From: an uncultured Subdoligranulum sp.
Lineage (GTDB): Bacteria > Bacillota > Clostridia > Oscillospirales > Ruminococcaceae
Length of the DNA: 64,000 bases
Reading direction: 5' to 3'
Assembly: GCA_904374465.1 (NCBI GenBank)
Contig: CAJFFY010000009.1
Coordinates: 1-64,000, forward strand
Of the stretch, positions 8,079-19,169 are shown piece after piece (the first letter of the stretch is position 1; every line of letters starts with the position of its first letter). The translations under genes and the position numbers were made by a program. Under the pieces are notes generated by a model that worked only from the letters and a program-made list of their open reading frames with translations, had not been told where the DNA came from and did no database searches.

Positions 8079-10589
8079 ATGAAATTGATGGTACTGGACG
8101 GAAACAGTCTGGTCAACCGCGCGTTTTTCGGCATCAAGCTGCTGACCACCAAGGACGGCCGCTATACCAACGCCATTTTCGGTTTCCAGAACATTCTGCT
8201 CAACCTTTTGACTGCCCATCAGCCCGACGCCGTGGCCATCGCCTGGGATGAACGGGCGCCCACCTTCCGCCACAATGCCTACGACGGCTACAAGGCCACC
8301 CGCCACGGTATGCCGGAGGAGCTGGCCCAGCAGATGCCGGTGCTGAAGGACCTGCTGGACAAACTGGGCTTTGTGCAGGTGAGCAAGGCCGGTTGGGAGG
8401 CCGATGACATTCTGGGCACCTTGGCTGCCGCCTGCGAGGCCCGGGGCGGCACCACCCTGCTGGCCACCGGCGACCGGGACAGCCTGCAGCTGGTGGATGA
8501 GGCCACCACCGTACTGCTGGCCACCAACAAGGAAACCATCCCCATGGACCCCGCCGCCATCCGGGAAAAATACGGGGTGGAACCGGCCCAGCTCATCGAC
8601 GTGAAGAGCCTGATGGGCGACTCCTCCGACAACATTCCCGGCGTACCGGGCATCGGCGAGAAAACCGCCCTGGCCCTGGTGCAGAAGTTCGGCAGCCTGC
8701 AGAACATCTACGACCACCTGGAAGACCCGGCCATCAAGCCCGGCCAGCGCACCAAACTGGGTGCCAACCGGGACAAAGCCGAGCTCTCCTATATGCTGGG
8801 CACCATCCGCAAAGACGCGCCCATCGATACCGAACCCGCCGACTACGCCCGCCGCCCCGGCGATGCGGCCGCGGCCGCCCATCTGCTGGCGAGTCTGGAG
8901 ATGCACAAGCTCATTGACCGCTGGCATCTGGAGGAGGGCAGCACCCCCGCAGCGGCACAGACCGTCCCGCTGGAAACGGTGGAACCTTCTCCCCTGCCGC
9001 TGGTGGTAGACGGACGGCTCTACCTTGCTCAAAACGCCGACGGCAGCTGGTATGCCGTGCAGGACGGACAGGTTTTCCTGCCCGACACCAACCGCCTGGC
9101 CGCGCTGCTGGACAGTGATGCCGAGCTGTGGGTCTTTGACGCCAAGCCCCTTTACCACCTGGCACTGGACCGGGGCGGCATCGGCAAAGCCATTCATTTT
9201 GACGGCAAACTGGCTGCCTATCTGCTGAACCCGTCGGCCAGCGACTACGCGGTCAAACCACTGGCGGCCGAGTACGATGTGCCCGCCGCCTTTGCCTGCG
9301 AGGCAGCCCCCGATGCCGGTGTGCTGGCTGCGCTGCTCGATAAACTGGCCGGTGCGCTGGACGAGAGCGAACAGCGCAAGCTGCACGACGAGATGGAGCT
9401 GCCCCTGGCCCGGGTGCTGGCCGACATGGAGCGCATCGGCTTCCAGGTGGACGCCGACGGCATCCGTGCCTTCGGCGACAGCCTGCGGGGGGAACTGGAC
9501 GGCATTTTGCAGAGCATCTACACCGAAGTGGGCTACGAGTTCAACGTAAACAGCCCCAAACAGCTGGGTGAAGCCCTGTTCGACAAGCTGGGCCTGCCGC
9601 CCCGCAAAAAGACTTCCCGCGGGTATTCCACCGACGCCGCCACGCTGGAGAGTCTGCGCCCCTACAGCCCGGTCATCGACCAGATTCTGAAATACCGCAC
9701 CTACGCCAAGCTGCTCTCCACCTACGTGGACGGGCTGCTGGCCGCCCAGGCCGCCGACGGACGGGTGCACTCCACCTTCATCCAGACCGAAGCCCGCACC
9801 GGGCGCATCTCCTCCACCGAGCCCAACCTGCAGAATATCCCCATCCGCACCGAACTGGGCAGCAAACTGCGCGGCTTTTTTGTGGCCGGGGACGGCAAGG
9901 AGCTGGTGGACGCCGACTATTCCCAGATCGAACTGCGCATCCTGGCCCACATCACCGGCGACGAAGCCATGCAGCAGGCCTTCCGTGACGGGGCGGACAT
10001 CCATCGCTCCACCGCCGCCAAAATCTACCACATTCCCGAAAGCGAAGTCACACCCCAGCTGCGCTCTGCCAGCAAGGCCATCAACTTCGGTATCATGTAC
10101 GGCAAGGGTGCCTTCTCGCTGAGCAAGGACCTGGACGTCTCGGTGAAGGAAGCGGACAACTTCCTGAAAACCTATCTGAACACCTTCCCCAAGGTAGACG
10201 GCTATATGCAGGACTGCATTGCCCATGCCAAGGAAAAGGGCTATGTGGAAACCCTGTTCGGCCGCCGCCGCGCATTGCCGGAACTGGCCAGCTCCAACTT
10301 CCAGGTACGGGCCAGCGGCGAACGGATGGCCCGCAACACCCCCATCCAGGGCACGGCGGCGGACATCATCAAGCTGGCGATGGTCCATGTATGGCAGCGC
10401 CTGCGGGACGAGAAACTCCAGGCTCGTCTGCTGCTGCAGGTCCACGACGAACTGATCGTGGAAGCGCCCGAAGCGGAAGTGGAGGAAGTCAAACGCGTCC
10501 TGCGCGAGGAAATGGAACAGGTCGTCCAGTACAGTGTGCCGCTGACCACCGACGTGGGCACCGGCAAAACCTGGCTGGAAGCCCATTGA
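8079..10589 (+). CDS. polA: DNA polymerase I
   Basis: Repair and Okazaki-fragment-processing polymerase. The 836-residue product has an N-terminal 5' nuclease domain (LVLDGNSL-type start, DRDSLQLVD, GDSSDNIPGVPGIGEKTA), a central region and a C-terminal family A polymerase with motif A DYSQIELRILAH (Asp613), motif B RSASKAINFGIMYG and motif C QVHDELIVEAPE (about 787-798). The central 3'-5' exonuclease domain lacks the DxE, NxxxD and YxxxD metal motifs, so proofreading is predicted to be lost, as in many Firmicutes. The start at 8079 has AAAGGAG upstream. tsaD follows after 16 nt. Confidence 0.97.
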   Translation: MKLMVLDGNSLVNRAFFGIKLLTTKDGRYTNAIFGFQNILLNLLTAHQPDAVAIAWDERAPTFRHNAYDGYKATRHGMPEELAQQMPVLKDLLDKLGFVQVSKAGWEADDILGTLAAACEARGGTTLLATGDRDSLQLVDEATTVLLATNKETIPMDPAAIREKYGVEPAQLIDVKSLMGDSSDNIPGVPGIGEKTALALVQKFGSLQNIYDHLEDPAIKPGQRTKLGANRDKAELSYMLGTIRKDAPIDTEPADYARRPGDAAAAAHLLASLEMHKLIDRWHLEEGSTPAAAQTVPLETVEPSPLPLVVDGRLYLAQNADGSWYAVQDGQVFLPDTNRLAALLDSDAELWVFDAKPLYHLALDRGGIGKAIHFDGKLAAYLLNPSASDYAVKPLAAEYDVPAAFACEAAPDAGVLAALLDKLAGALDESEQRKLHDEMELPLARVLADMERIGFQVDADGIRAFGDSLRGELDGILQSIYTEVGYEFNVNSPKQLGEALFDKLGLPPRKKTSRGYSTDAATLESLRPYSPVIDQILKYRTYAKLLSTYVDGLLAAQAADGRVHSTFIQTEARTGRISSTEPNLQNIPIRTELGSKLRGFFVAGDGKELVDADYSQIELRILAHITGDEAMQQAFRDGADIHRSTAAKIYHIPESEVTPQLRSASKAINFGIMYGKGAFSLSKDLDVSVKEADNFLKTYLNTFPKVDGYMQDCIAHAKEKGYVETLFGRRRALPELASSNFQVRASGERMARNTPIQGTAADIIKLAMVHVWQRLRDEKLQARLLLQVHDELIVEAPEAEVEEVKRVLREEMEQVVQYSVPLTTDVGTGKTWLEAH

Positions 10590-10605
10590 GAGGATCGATA
10601 CACCC

Positions 10606-11613
10606 ATGTATGTTTTAGGAATTGAATCCACCTGTGACGAAACCGCCGCCGCCATTGTGGAGGACGGCCGTAAGGTCATCTCCAACGTTATTGCCACCAG
10701 CGTGAAGGAGCAGGCCCTGTACGGCGGCGTGGTGCCGGAGATTGCCAGCCGCCGTCACGCCGAGTATATCAGCGCCACGGTGGACAAAGCCCTGGCCGAC
10801 GCCGGCATGACCATCGCCGATGTGGGCGCCGTGGCCGTCACCTTTGCGCCGGGGCTGATCGGCGCCGTGCTGGTGGGGGTCAACTTTGCCAAGGGGTTGG
10901 CCTACGCCGCCGGCAAACCGCTGGTACCGGTGCACCACCTGCGCGGACACATTGCCGCCAACTACCTGACCCATCCGGCGCTGCATCCGCCGTTTCTCTG
11001 CCTGGTGGCCAGCGGCGGCCACAGCCACATCGTCCTGGTGGAAGACTGGTGCCGCTACCAGGTGCTGGGCCGCACGGTGGATGATGCCGCCGGCGAGGCC
11101 TACGACAAGGTGGCCCGGACGCTGGGGCTTTCCTACCCGGGCGGTCCCAGCGTGGCCGCTGCCGCCAAGGGCGGCAATCCCCACGCCTACAAGCTGCCGG
11201 TGCCCCATGTGGAAGGCAAATACAACGTCAGTTTCAGCGGTCTGAAAACCGCCGTCATCAATGAAGTCCACAACGCCCAGCAGAAGGGCCAGGAGATCAA
11301 CGTATCCGACATGGCGGCCAGCTTCCAGGAGCGCATCGACCAGATTTTGTCGAAAAAACTGCTCTCGGCAGCCGCCGACACCGGCGCCCGGACTATCTGC
11401 CTGGCGGGCGGCGTGGCGGCCAACGGCCGGCTGCGTCAGCTGGTCAACGACGGAGCCCAGAAACTGGGGGCCAAGATCTATCTGCCGGAACTGAAATACT
11501 GTGGGGACAACGGCGCCATGATCGCCGCCCAGGGGTACTACGAGTACCAGGATGGCAATCTGGCGGGCTGGGACCTGAACGGGTTGCCCACCCTGCCCAT
11601 CGACTACCGGTAA
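10606..11613 (+). CDS. tsaD: tRNA N6-threonylcarbamoyladenosine transferase subunit TsaD
   Basis: TsaD transfers the threonylcarbamoyl group to A37 of ANN-decoding tRNAs, together with TsaB, TsaE and TsaC, none of which is in the window. The 335-residue product is full length, opens with LGIESTCDETAAAIV, and carries the metal motif HLRGH (His111, His115) and the ASGKmae fold motifs LVASGGHSHIV, GEAYDKVARTLGL and CLAGGVAANGRLR. It is placed in an operon with polA. Confidence 0.97.
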   Translation: MYVLGIESTCDETAAAIVEDGRKVISNVIATSVKEQALYGGVVPEIASRRHAEYISATVDKALADAGMTIADVGAVAVTFAPGLIGAVLVGVNFAKGLAYAAGKPLVPVHHLRGHIAANYLTHPALHPPFLCLVASGGHSHIVLVEDWCRYQVLGRTVDDAAGEAYDKVARTLGLSYPGGPSVAAAAKGGNPHAYKLPVPHVEGKYNVSFSGLKTAVINEVHNAQQKGQEINVSDMAASFQERIDQILSKKLLSAAADTGARTICLAGGVAANGRLRQLVNDGAQKLGAKIYLPELKYCGDNGAMIAAQGYYEYQDGNLAGWDLNGLPTLPIDYR

Positions 11614-11624
11614 TTGTATCAACG

Positions 11625-11663
11625 AAAAAAAGGCTTGCACCCCTTGGGGGTTGCAAGCCTTTT
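11625..11663. terminator. Bidirectional terminator between tsaD and the polysaccharide operon
   Basis: The stem AAGGCTTGCA/TGCAAGCCTT (11630-11661) is flanked by an A-run on the left and a short T-run on the right, so it can end both the plus-strand tsaD transcript and the long minus-strand operon. Confidence 0.85.
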
Positions 11664-11666
11664 GTG

Positions 11667-12769
11667 TTACAGAGCCATTAGTCGGGCCAGATTTTCTTCC
11701 AGTTCTTCCATCGTGCGGGGGATGCAGAACCGCCGCGGGTCCCGGTAGGTACCGCGCACCGTTTCCATCAGGCGCAGACGGGCCTGGTGGGCGCCCTCGG
11801 TGGCCGGGTTCTGGGGGAAGAGTGCTTCCAGCACCAGCACCTTGGGTTCCTGGTCAAAGAGCAGCTTGGGGCTGATGAGGGCGGTGGAGTTCTCGCTGAC
11901 CAGCAGCATCTCCTCGATGGATTGCATACAGGGCACCAGCTCCCAGGCAGCAGGCAGCTGCAGCAGTTCCTCGGCCGGGTAGGCATCCTCCGGTTCTCGG
12001 GGATGCAGTTTCAGCTGTACCCGGCCCGGGGACGCCTGCCGCAGCAGAGCCAACACCGCATCTTCCCGCTCCCGCAGGCGGCGGTCATCGTCGGTGTTAT
12101 CAAACCGCCCATCCAGCGGCTGGTGGAAGTAGAGCACTTTAGGCAGCGCCGGCATCCGGAAATTTTCCCCCGGCCAGAGCTGCCGCCGTACCACCGGGCG
12201 CAGCGGACTGTCAGGACCGATGGTGGGCGCCTGGACCACCGTTTCGCCGGGATACATAGTCCGGTAAAGGTCCGGCAACAGGCAGACATGGGTCAGCGAA
12301 GTAAACATGGGGCAGCTTGCCAGCGTGTCGGCGCAGAGCTCACCGTCCCGCCGGGGCCAGCTGTACTCCCCGATGCCTTCCTCCACCATATAGTAGGGCA
12401 TCTTTTTGTCAAACGCCTGCAAAATCTGGCGGCAGCGGGCCGTGTAGCGAATGCCTACCGCTGCATCGAAGGACATATCCCGGGGGAATTTGTACATAAA
12501 GTCCAGCAGCGTATAGTTTTTTCCATACCGCAGATGGTTCCAGTGCCCCTGCCAGCTCGTCTGGCTGGCCTGGGTGCGGCGCACCGGGTAGACGTGCCGG
12601 ATGAGCGGCGGCTGAGGTGGTACCAGAAACCGGCTGGATGATTTGTACATATCCTGCACGGGAAAAACCACGCACTCTTTGGCGTGGAGGTATCCCACCG
12701 CGGTGTTCAGGCAGACGATCAGCTGGAACGGCGTTTCGCAGAAGATCGCCACCTTGTCATACCGCGGGT

Positions 12770-12773
<4 letters not shown>
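11667..12773 (-). CDS. GT52/polysialyltransferase-like glycosyltransferase
   Basis: A 368-residue protein starting KVAIFCETPFQLIVCLN, the opening typical of the bacterial sialyltransferase-fold families GT52 and GT38. The acid motif EEG (131-133), the HP motif KLHPRE (255-260) and the serine motif ENSTALISPKLLF (294-306) are all present in the expected order. A transferase adding a sialic-acid-like or other sugar to the surface polymer is inferred. The donor is uncertain, because these families also contain non-sialyl enzymes and no CMP-sialate genes are in the window. Last gene of the operon; its start overlaps the preceding stop by 4 nt. Confidence 0.75.
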
Positions 12774-14044
<1,271 letters not shown>

Positions 14045-14057
14045 GATGCACGCCTCC

Positions 14058-14918
14058 TTACACGGTGTCCACGAAGGTCTTTTCGACCTTGCTGAAAAGG
14101 GAAAGCCCCAGCGCCAGCAATACAACGGTCCAGACCAGCGAGACGACCCACAGCTGCAGCGTCACCTGGCCGCTGCCGAAGAAGATATAGCGGAAACTCT
14201 CCATGGGGGCGGTCATGGGGTTGCAGATCATCGCAACATGCAGGATGTGGTTCATCCCCTCGATCATGGACAACGGATAGACCACCGGCGTACCGTACAT
14301 CCAGAGCTGCACACCGAAGGTGACCACCACCATCAGGTCGCGGTAGCGGGTGGTCAGGCTGGAGACGATGATGCCGCAGCCCAGCCCCAGCAGGCCCACC
14401 TGGGCCAGCAACAATACGGTCAGCGGCATGAGCGCCCAGTTGGGGTGCACCTGCCCCTTGGCCACGTAGAAAAGCAGCAGCGCAAAGAACATGATGAACT
14501 GCAGCACAAAGTTGATGAGGGCCGACAGCATCGTCGAGATGGGCATAGTGAGCCGCGGGAAGTACACCTTGCTGAAGATGGCCGAGTTGGCCGTGAAGGT
14601 GGCCGACACCCGGTTGATGCAGGCGGCAAAGAAGCCCCACAGGGCGGTGCCGGCCAGGTAGAAGAGGGCCTGGGGCACGCCGTCGGTGGGCAGCTTGGCG
14701 ATGACACCGAACATGACGGTGTACATGGCCGCCGACAGCAGCGGGTTGATGAGCACCCAGGCGGGGCCCAGGATGGTCTGCTTGTACATGACGGTGAAGT
14801 CCCGCTTGACAAACAGCCAGATCAGGTCCTTATAGCGCCACAGCTCGGCGAAGTCCACCCGCGCCCAGCCTTTGGCCGGGCTGTAGTGGACGTGGTACTG
14901 TTTTTCCATCTGTTCCAT
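14058..14918 (-). CDS. Polysaccharide ABC exporter permease (Wzm/TagG-like)
   Basis: A 286-residue ABC-2 type permease with six hydrophobic segments. The N-terminus YKDLIWLFVKRDFTVMYKQTILGPAWVLINPL is split by the family as cytoplasmic interface plus first membrane helix. Such permeases move lipid-linked O-antigen, teichoic acid or capsule chains across the membrane. AAGGAGC lies 7 nt before the ATG. Confidence 0.95.
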   Translation of the reverse strand: MEQMEKQYHVHYSPAKGWARVDFAELWRYKDLIWLFVKRDFTVMYKQTILGPAWVLINPLLSAAMYTVMFGVIAKLPTDGVPQALFYLAGTALWGFFAACINRVSATFTANSAIFSKVYFPRLTMPISTMLSALINFVLQFIMFFALLLFYVAKGQVHPNWALMPLTVLLLAQVGLLGLGCGIIVSSLTTRYRDLMVVVTFGVQLWMYGTPVVYPLSMIEGMNHILHVAMICNPMTAPMESFRYIFFGSGQVTLQLWVVSLVWTVVLLALGLSLFSKVEKTFVDTV

Positions 14919-14972
14919 GTGTTGCTCCTTGTATGGGTAGGATTGGGGCGGCGCACCGCGCCGTGGCAGTGT

Positions 14973-15941
14973 TTACTGCCGGGATTGCAGAAATTTTTGG
15001 TAGACGGGCAGGCCCAGCCGCAGCAGAGTGGCTCGCAGCCACATGCTGCGGCGGCCTGTGGTGCAGGCCAGCAGCGCATACCCGTCGGCACATCCGCGGC
15101 AGGCCGTGCGATAGCGGGCCCGCTGTTCCGGGGTAGAAAGGTCAAACCGTTCCTTCTCGCCGAGATTCTGGATGGCATCGTTGAGCAGCCCTTCGGCCCG
15201 CAGCGCATCGCCCTTTTGGGCAAAGTAGGTGCACCATTCCAGCAAAAACTCACTGCGGTCCAGGTAGTTGCGGCTGGACCCCTGGGCCATGATACTGCCG
15301 CGGCGCTGTACATAATGGTAACCGGGATACCCCAGGCAGGAAATGGTCTTGCACCGGCTGAGCAGCTGCGGCAACAGGAACTGGTCCTCGTACCGTTTGC
15401 CGGGGGCGTAGCGCAGGGTGCGGAACAGTTCCCGTTTATAGAGTTTATTCCACGCCACCACGTAATAAATACGCTGTTCCTGCAAGGAGAAATAGCGCTG
15501 CCAGACCCCGTCCTCGTCCAGCACCTCGTCCGGGAAGCCGGAAAAATCCGGGGCGGGCAGCGCCTGGCCGGCTTCGTCCACATAGCGCAGGTTAAAGATG
15601 ACCAGATCGGCCTTATGCTGCCGCTGGGCTTCATACGCCCGGCGCAGCGCGTCAGGGTCCAGCGTATCATCGGCGTCCACAAAGGCCAAAAACTGCCCCG
15701 TGGCTGCGTCGATGCCGGTGTTGCGGGCGGCGGACAGGCCGCCGTTCTGCCGGTGGAGTACCCGCACCCGCGGGTCCCGGGCGGCCCAGGCTTCGCAAAG
15801 TGCCGGGCAGCCGTCGGGGCTTCCGTCGTCCACCAGCAGGATTTCCAGATCCCGGAAGGTCTGCCCCACCACGCTGGCCACACAGGCGTCCAGGTAGGCT
15901 TCCACCTTATACACCGGAATAATGACGCTGATGGTGGGCAT
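14973..15941 (-). CDS. GT2 family glycosyltransferase
   Basis: Inverting glycosyltransferase of the GT-A fold, 322 residues. It has the start ISVIIPVYKVEAYLDAC, the nucleotide-binding LLVDDGSPDG and the metal motif DADDTLD, which are standard for family 2. Its layout and C-terminus (LRLGLPVYQKF) closely match the next gene upstream, suggesting a tandem duplication. The acceptor and sugar are unknown. AAAGGAG precedes the start. Confidence 0.9.
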   Translation of the reverse strand: MPTISVIIPVYKVEAYLDACVASVVGQTFRDLEILLVDDGSPDGCPALCEAWAARDPRVRVLHRQNGGLSAARNTGIDAATGQFLAFVDADDTLDPDALRRAYEAQRQHKADLVIFNLRYVDEAGQALPAPDFSGFPDEVLDEDGVWQRYFSLQEQRIYYVVAWNKLYKRELFRTLRYAPGKRYEDQFLLPQLLSRCKTISCLGYPGYHYVQRRGSIMAQGSSRNYLDRSEFLLEWCTYFAQKGDALRAEGLLNDAIQNLGEKERFDLSTPEQRARYRTACRGCADGYALLACTTGRRSMWLRATLLRLGLPVYQKFLQSRQ

Positions 15942-15966
15942 GGCATTCTCCTTTTTTCAAAATCGT

Positions 15967-16962
15967 TCAGCGGCGGGCAGCCAGCAGCGCCGTGTAGGCG
16001 TGAAAGACCGGCAGCCCCAACCGCAGCGCCGCGGCCCGCAGGCCAAGGGATTTGCTTTCCTTTTGGGTAGCCAAGGCACCGTACACCCGGCAAAGTTCTG
16101 CCTTGACGGCGGCAAACTCCGCCCGGTGGCCCGGCTTGCGCAGATCATAGGCAGCCTTGTTGCGGTACAAAAAATCCGCGGCATCGGTCAGAGCGCCCTC
16201 GGCACGGTCGTACCACCGGCGGGAAAGGAAATACTCCGCCCGGTGAATGTCTCCCCGGGTCATGGCCAGACGCACCTCATGCCGGGCAGTGGCGGTGATG
16301 CTGCCCTCGTGCTGGAGCACATAGTACCCGGTGTAGGCCAGGCACTGGACCTTGCCGCATCGGGCAATGAGGTCGGGCAGGACGTAGTAATCCTCATGGA
16401 CCATCCCCACGGGATAACGCACCCCCTCAAACAGTCTGGCGGCGTACAGCCGGTGGGCCGTACCGGTGAACTGGCTGATCCAGGGGGTGTTGAAGGCATC
16501 CCAGAAGGCTTCCTCATCCAGCAGAGTGTCGGCGGCAAAGGTCTGTTCCACCGGGTGGGGCTGCTGGGTGCCGTCGGGCAACACCCGGCAGCTGTTACAG
16601 ATCACAAGGTCCGCCCCACTTTGTCGGGCTCCGGCCAGCAGGGTGGCAAACAGGTCTGGGGCCACCGTGTCGTCGCTGTCCACCATGGTGATCCAGTCCC
16701 CGCGGGCGGCATCCAGCCCGGCGTTGCGGGCCCCGGAAGGTCCCGGACCGGTTTTGGCGGGGTGCAGCGCCCGGATGCGGGGGTCCTTTTGCGCCCAGGC
16801 ATCGCAGAGCGCCGGGCAGGCATCGGGACTTTCGTCATCCACCAGCAACAGTTCAAAGTCCGGGAAGGTCTGGGCCAGGATGCTTTTTACACAGGCGTCC
16901 AGTGTGGCTTCAGCCTTGTAGACCGGCACCAGGACGCTGATTTTCGGTTTGGTTTGCGGCAT
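15967..16962 (-). CDS. GT2 family glycosyltransferase
   Basis: A 331-residue GT-A glycosyltransferase with ISVLVPVYKAEATLDAC, LLVDDESPDACPALC and the DxD-type motif DSDDTVAPD. It is paralogous to the gene just downstream: both share the PALCxAW segment and a C-terminus RLGLPVxxxY. The start at 16962 follows AAAGGA; ten upstream in-frame residues are rejected. Sits 10 nt from the TupA-like gene. Confidence 0.9.
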   Translation of the reverse strand: MPQTKPKISVLVPVYKAEATLDACVKSILAQTFPDFELLLVDDESPDACPALCDAWAQKDPRIRALHPAKTGPGPSGARNAGLDAARGDWITMVDSDDTVAPDLFATLLAGARQSGADLVICNSCRVLPDGTQQPHPVEQTFAADTLLDEEAFWDAFNTPWISQFTGTAHRLYAARLFEGVRYPVGMVHEDYYVLPDLIARCGKVQCLAYTGYYVLQHEGSITATARHEVRLAMTRGDIHRAEYFLSRRWYDRAEGALTDAADFLYRNKAAYDLRKPGHRAEFAAVKAELCRVYGALATQKESKSLGLRAAALRLGLPVFHAYTALLAARR

Positions 16963-16972
16963 GGCGGTTCCT

Positions 16973-18082
16973 TTACTTGGCGGCGGGCGCATCGTCCACG
17001 CCCGGCAGATGGATCAGGCTGCCCATATAGAGGTTGGCGCTTTCGGGGTGCCAGCGGGAGATGCCGCTCTCGGTGGTAAAGGTCATCTCGCCGAACTTGA
17101 TGGACCCGTCGTTGAGTTCGTACAGATCCACCCGCACGGCCGTAAAGCCCTGGCTGAGCGTCCGGGCAATTTCCACCATTTTTTCCAGGTTCTTGGGCCG
17201 GGGTTGATGGGGGTCGGTTTCCAGCGGCACATTGATGTTGAAGGGCAGCAGGTTCCAGTCGGTGTCATAGAAGAGCATCCGCTCGTCCTTGTCGGTGTAG
17301 CGTTCCAGGATGTGCAGGATGATCTTGGGTTCCCCGTCAAAGCAGAAGAACTTGTAGTCGTAGAGGTCGCCGCCGTCGTTTTCGATAAACTTTTCGGCGA
17401 TGATGCGCGGTTTGATGTGGATGTACTGGGTATCCAGGCCGCCCATCAGGTAGCAGTAGTTGATCTTGAGCCAGGTTTCCATCTTGCGGCGGGCCTCGGC
17501 CTTATCGAACCTGGACTTGTCCTGCACGGCGATGTTCCAGCCTGCGCCGTGGTTGGTCTTAAGCATGAATTTGTCGGGCAGCTTGTCGAAGTCGATGTCA
17601 TCAAAATGGTCGTAGACGCCCAGCAACGGGATCAGATACTCCTCCCCGATTTTTTCCTTGACCCATTCCCGCACGGTGTACTTGTCCACCAGAGGATAGA
17701 CCTCCTCAAACCCGCCGTAGAGTTTGAGCCACTGGGTCTTCTCGCTGAAGGTTTTGGGGTGTTCCAGGTCCAGCGGCGTGTGGGTATAGTTGGTTTCCAG
17801 GAACCATTTCTTCAGCGCCTCGGGGTAATCTTTCTTTTTCAGGCAGGCCCAGTAGGCGTAGTTTTTGTTGGCGATCTTATGGTACCGGGCATAGGTGACG
17901 ATGTACTTCACACTGGTGACCGGGCCGTTGTGCAAAAGATATTTCAACCCCCGCACAGCATGCCGCGGCAGCCAGGTCACGGCCCGGCCGATCTTGTAGG
18001 AGGAGGAGCCGTACACCGCTTCCAGTTCGTGGCGCAGCAGACGGGCCTGTTCCTCGGCGCTGAGTTCATGCATATCTTCCAT
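16973..18082 (-). CDS. TupA-like ATP-grasp protein
   Basis: A 369-residue member of the TupA-like ATP-grasp family, recognised by HPKTFSEKTQWLKLYGG near residue 110, FMLKTNHGAGWN, IIAEKFIEND and VRVDLYELNDG. The founding member takes part in attaching amino acids in teichuronopeptide synthesis, so this protein may form an amide between the polysaccharide and an amino acid (inference). Many capsule clusters carry one. It sits between two GT2 genes in the operon. Confidence 0.85.
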   Translation of the reverse strand: MEDMHELSAEEQARLLRHELEAVYGSSSYKIGRAVTWLPRHAVRGLKYLLHNGPVTSVKYIVTYARYHKIANKNYAYWACLKKKDYPEALKKWFLETNYTHTPLDLEHPKTFSEKTQWLKLYGGFEEVYPLVDKYTVREWVKEKIGEEYLIPLLGVYDHFDDIDFDKLPDKFMLKTNHGAGWNIAVQDKSRFDKAEARRKMETWLKINYCYLMGGLDTQYIHIKPRIIAEKFIENDGGDLYDYKFFCFDGEPKIILHILERYTDKDERMLFYDTDWNLLPFNINVPLETDPHQPRPKNLEKMVEIARTLSQGFTAVRVDLYELNDGSIKFGEMTFTTESGISRWHPESANLYMGSLIHLPGVDDAPAAK

Positions 18083-18100
18083 GGAAATCCCTCTCCCCTC

Positions 18101-19156
18101 TCAGGCACCCTGTTCCTGTTTTTGGCGCGCCTCTTCCAGCAGGGCGCGCACCTTGGGCTTCCAGATGTAATGGCGGCAGACCTTGGTGACGAAAAACCAG
18201 AAAGGATTTTCCACCTCGCACCAGAGCCGTGCCAGGACGTTCTCGTTGGTATAGTTGACAATACGCCGCAGCCGTCCCGCGTGGTAGGTACGGATGTTCT
18301 CCATATAGGTCCGGGCTTCCTCGGCCAGCCGGGGATTTTTACGGGCGGCAAACAGCTGCTGATACTCAAACAGGAACCGCACCAGGCCGCTGCCGAACAG
18401 TCCCTTTTGGATGGACGCCTGCTGGTAGAGCATCAGCGCATTGAGGATGTAGTTCTGGTAGACACTGCGGCGGTGGTAGGTGCTGCCCTCCATCTGCCGG
18501 TAGTTGAACATGCAGTCGGGCAGGTAGTAGACACCGCCATAGGGCAGGAACTGGAAGGTGAGCATATTGTCGATGATCTGCACGCCGCTCTTGTAGGGGT
18601 CGATGCCCTGCAGGCCGATGTTGCGGAACATCATGGCGTTGGTATGGATGTACAGAAAGCTCCAGTATTCCTTGGCCGTCAGGCTGCAGGCCCGCAGCGG
18701 CTTCTCGATGGGTTCGGTCTTGCCGGTGCTTTCCCAGTAGTAGCAGCCGTTGTGGCCGCAGCCCACATACTTGTGGTCGGTGTCGGCGTCCAGGATGTCC
18801 GCCTGCTTTTGCAGCTTATGGTCATCGGTGTAAAAGTCGTCGCCGTCCAGGTAGCAGACATACTCGCCCTTGGCCTCGTAGAAAAGCCGGCCACGGATGG
18901 CGTTCATCCGCCGGATGCGCTCGTTGGCCTCGTACTTGGCGCCGGGAATGCGGTCCATCACAAAGACGCGCACCCGGTCGGGGTGGTCGGCCTCCCAGGC
19001 GCGGAGCTTTTCGATGGTCCCATCGTCCGAACCGTCATCGGCGCAGAGCACTTCCACGGGGAAATCGGTTTTCTGATCCAGCACGCTCTGCAGCGTCTGG
19101 TCCACGTAGGGTTTCAAGTTGTAAAAAGAAATCAGTACACTGACCTTGGGTCGCAT
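18101..19156 (-). CDS. GT2 family glycosyltransferase
   Basis: A 351-residue glycosyltransferase starting KVSVLISFYNLKPYVDQTL, with VLCADDGSDDGT and the metal motif YLDGDDFY. The C-terminal third is helical and basic without membrane segments. The start at 19156 follows GAGGAG; the upstream open frame runs through the GNAT gene in another frame and is not coding. Confidence 0.9.
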   Translation of the reverse strand: MRPKVSVLISFYNLKPYVDQTLQSVLDQKTDFPVEVLCADDGSDDGTIEKLRAWEADHPDRVRVFVMDRIPGAKYEANERIRRMNAIRGRLFYEAKGEYVCYLDGDDFYTDDHKLQKQADILDADTDHKYVGCGHNGCYYWESTGKTEPIEKPLRACSLTAKEYWSFLYIHTNAMMFRNIGLQGIDPYKSGVQIIDNMLTFQFLPYGGVYYLPDCMFNYRQMEGSTYHRRSVYQNYILNALMLYQQASIQKGLFGSGLVRFLFEYQQLFAARKNPRLAEEARTYMENIRTYHAGRLRRIVNYTNENVLARLWCEVENPFWFFVTKVCRHYIWKPKVRALLEEARQKQEQGA

Positions 19157-19169
19157 GGCAGATGGCTCC

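Noticed and set aside
8013..10697. An 894-residue open frame antisense to polA
   Set aside because: Same shadow effect; the sense strand has all Pol I motifs. Similar antisense frames at 2124-4034, 16949-19183, 41-995 and 49013-50452 were dropped for the same reason.
14950..14980. GGCAGT/ACTGCC hairpin between the exporter permease and a GT2 gene as terminator
   Set aside because: It overlaps the stop codon and has no T-run; the operon continues.
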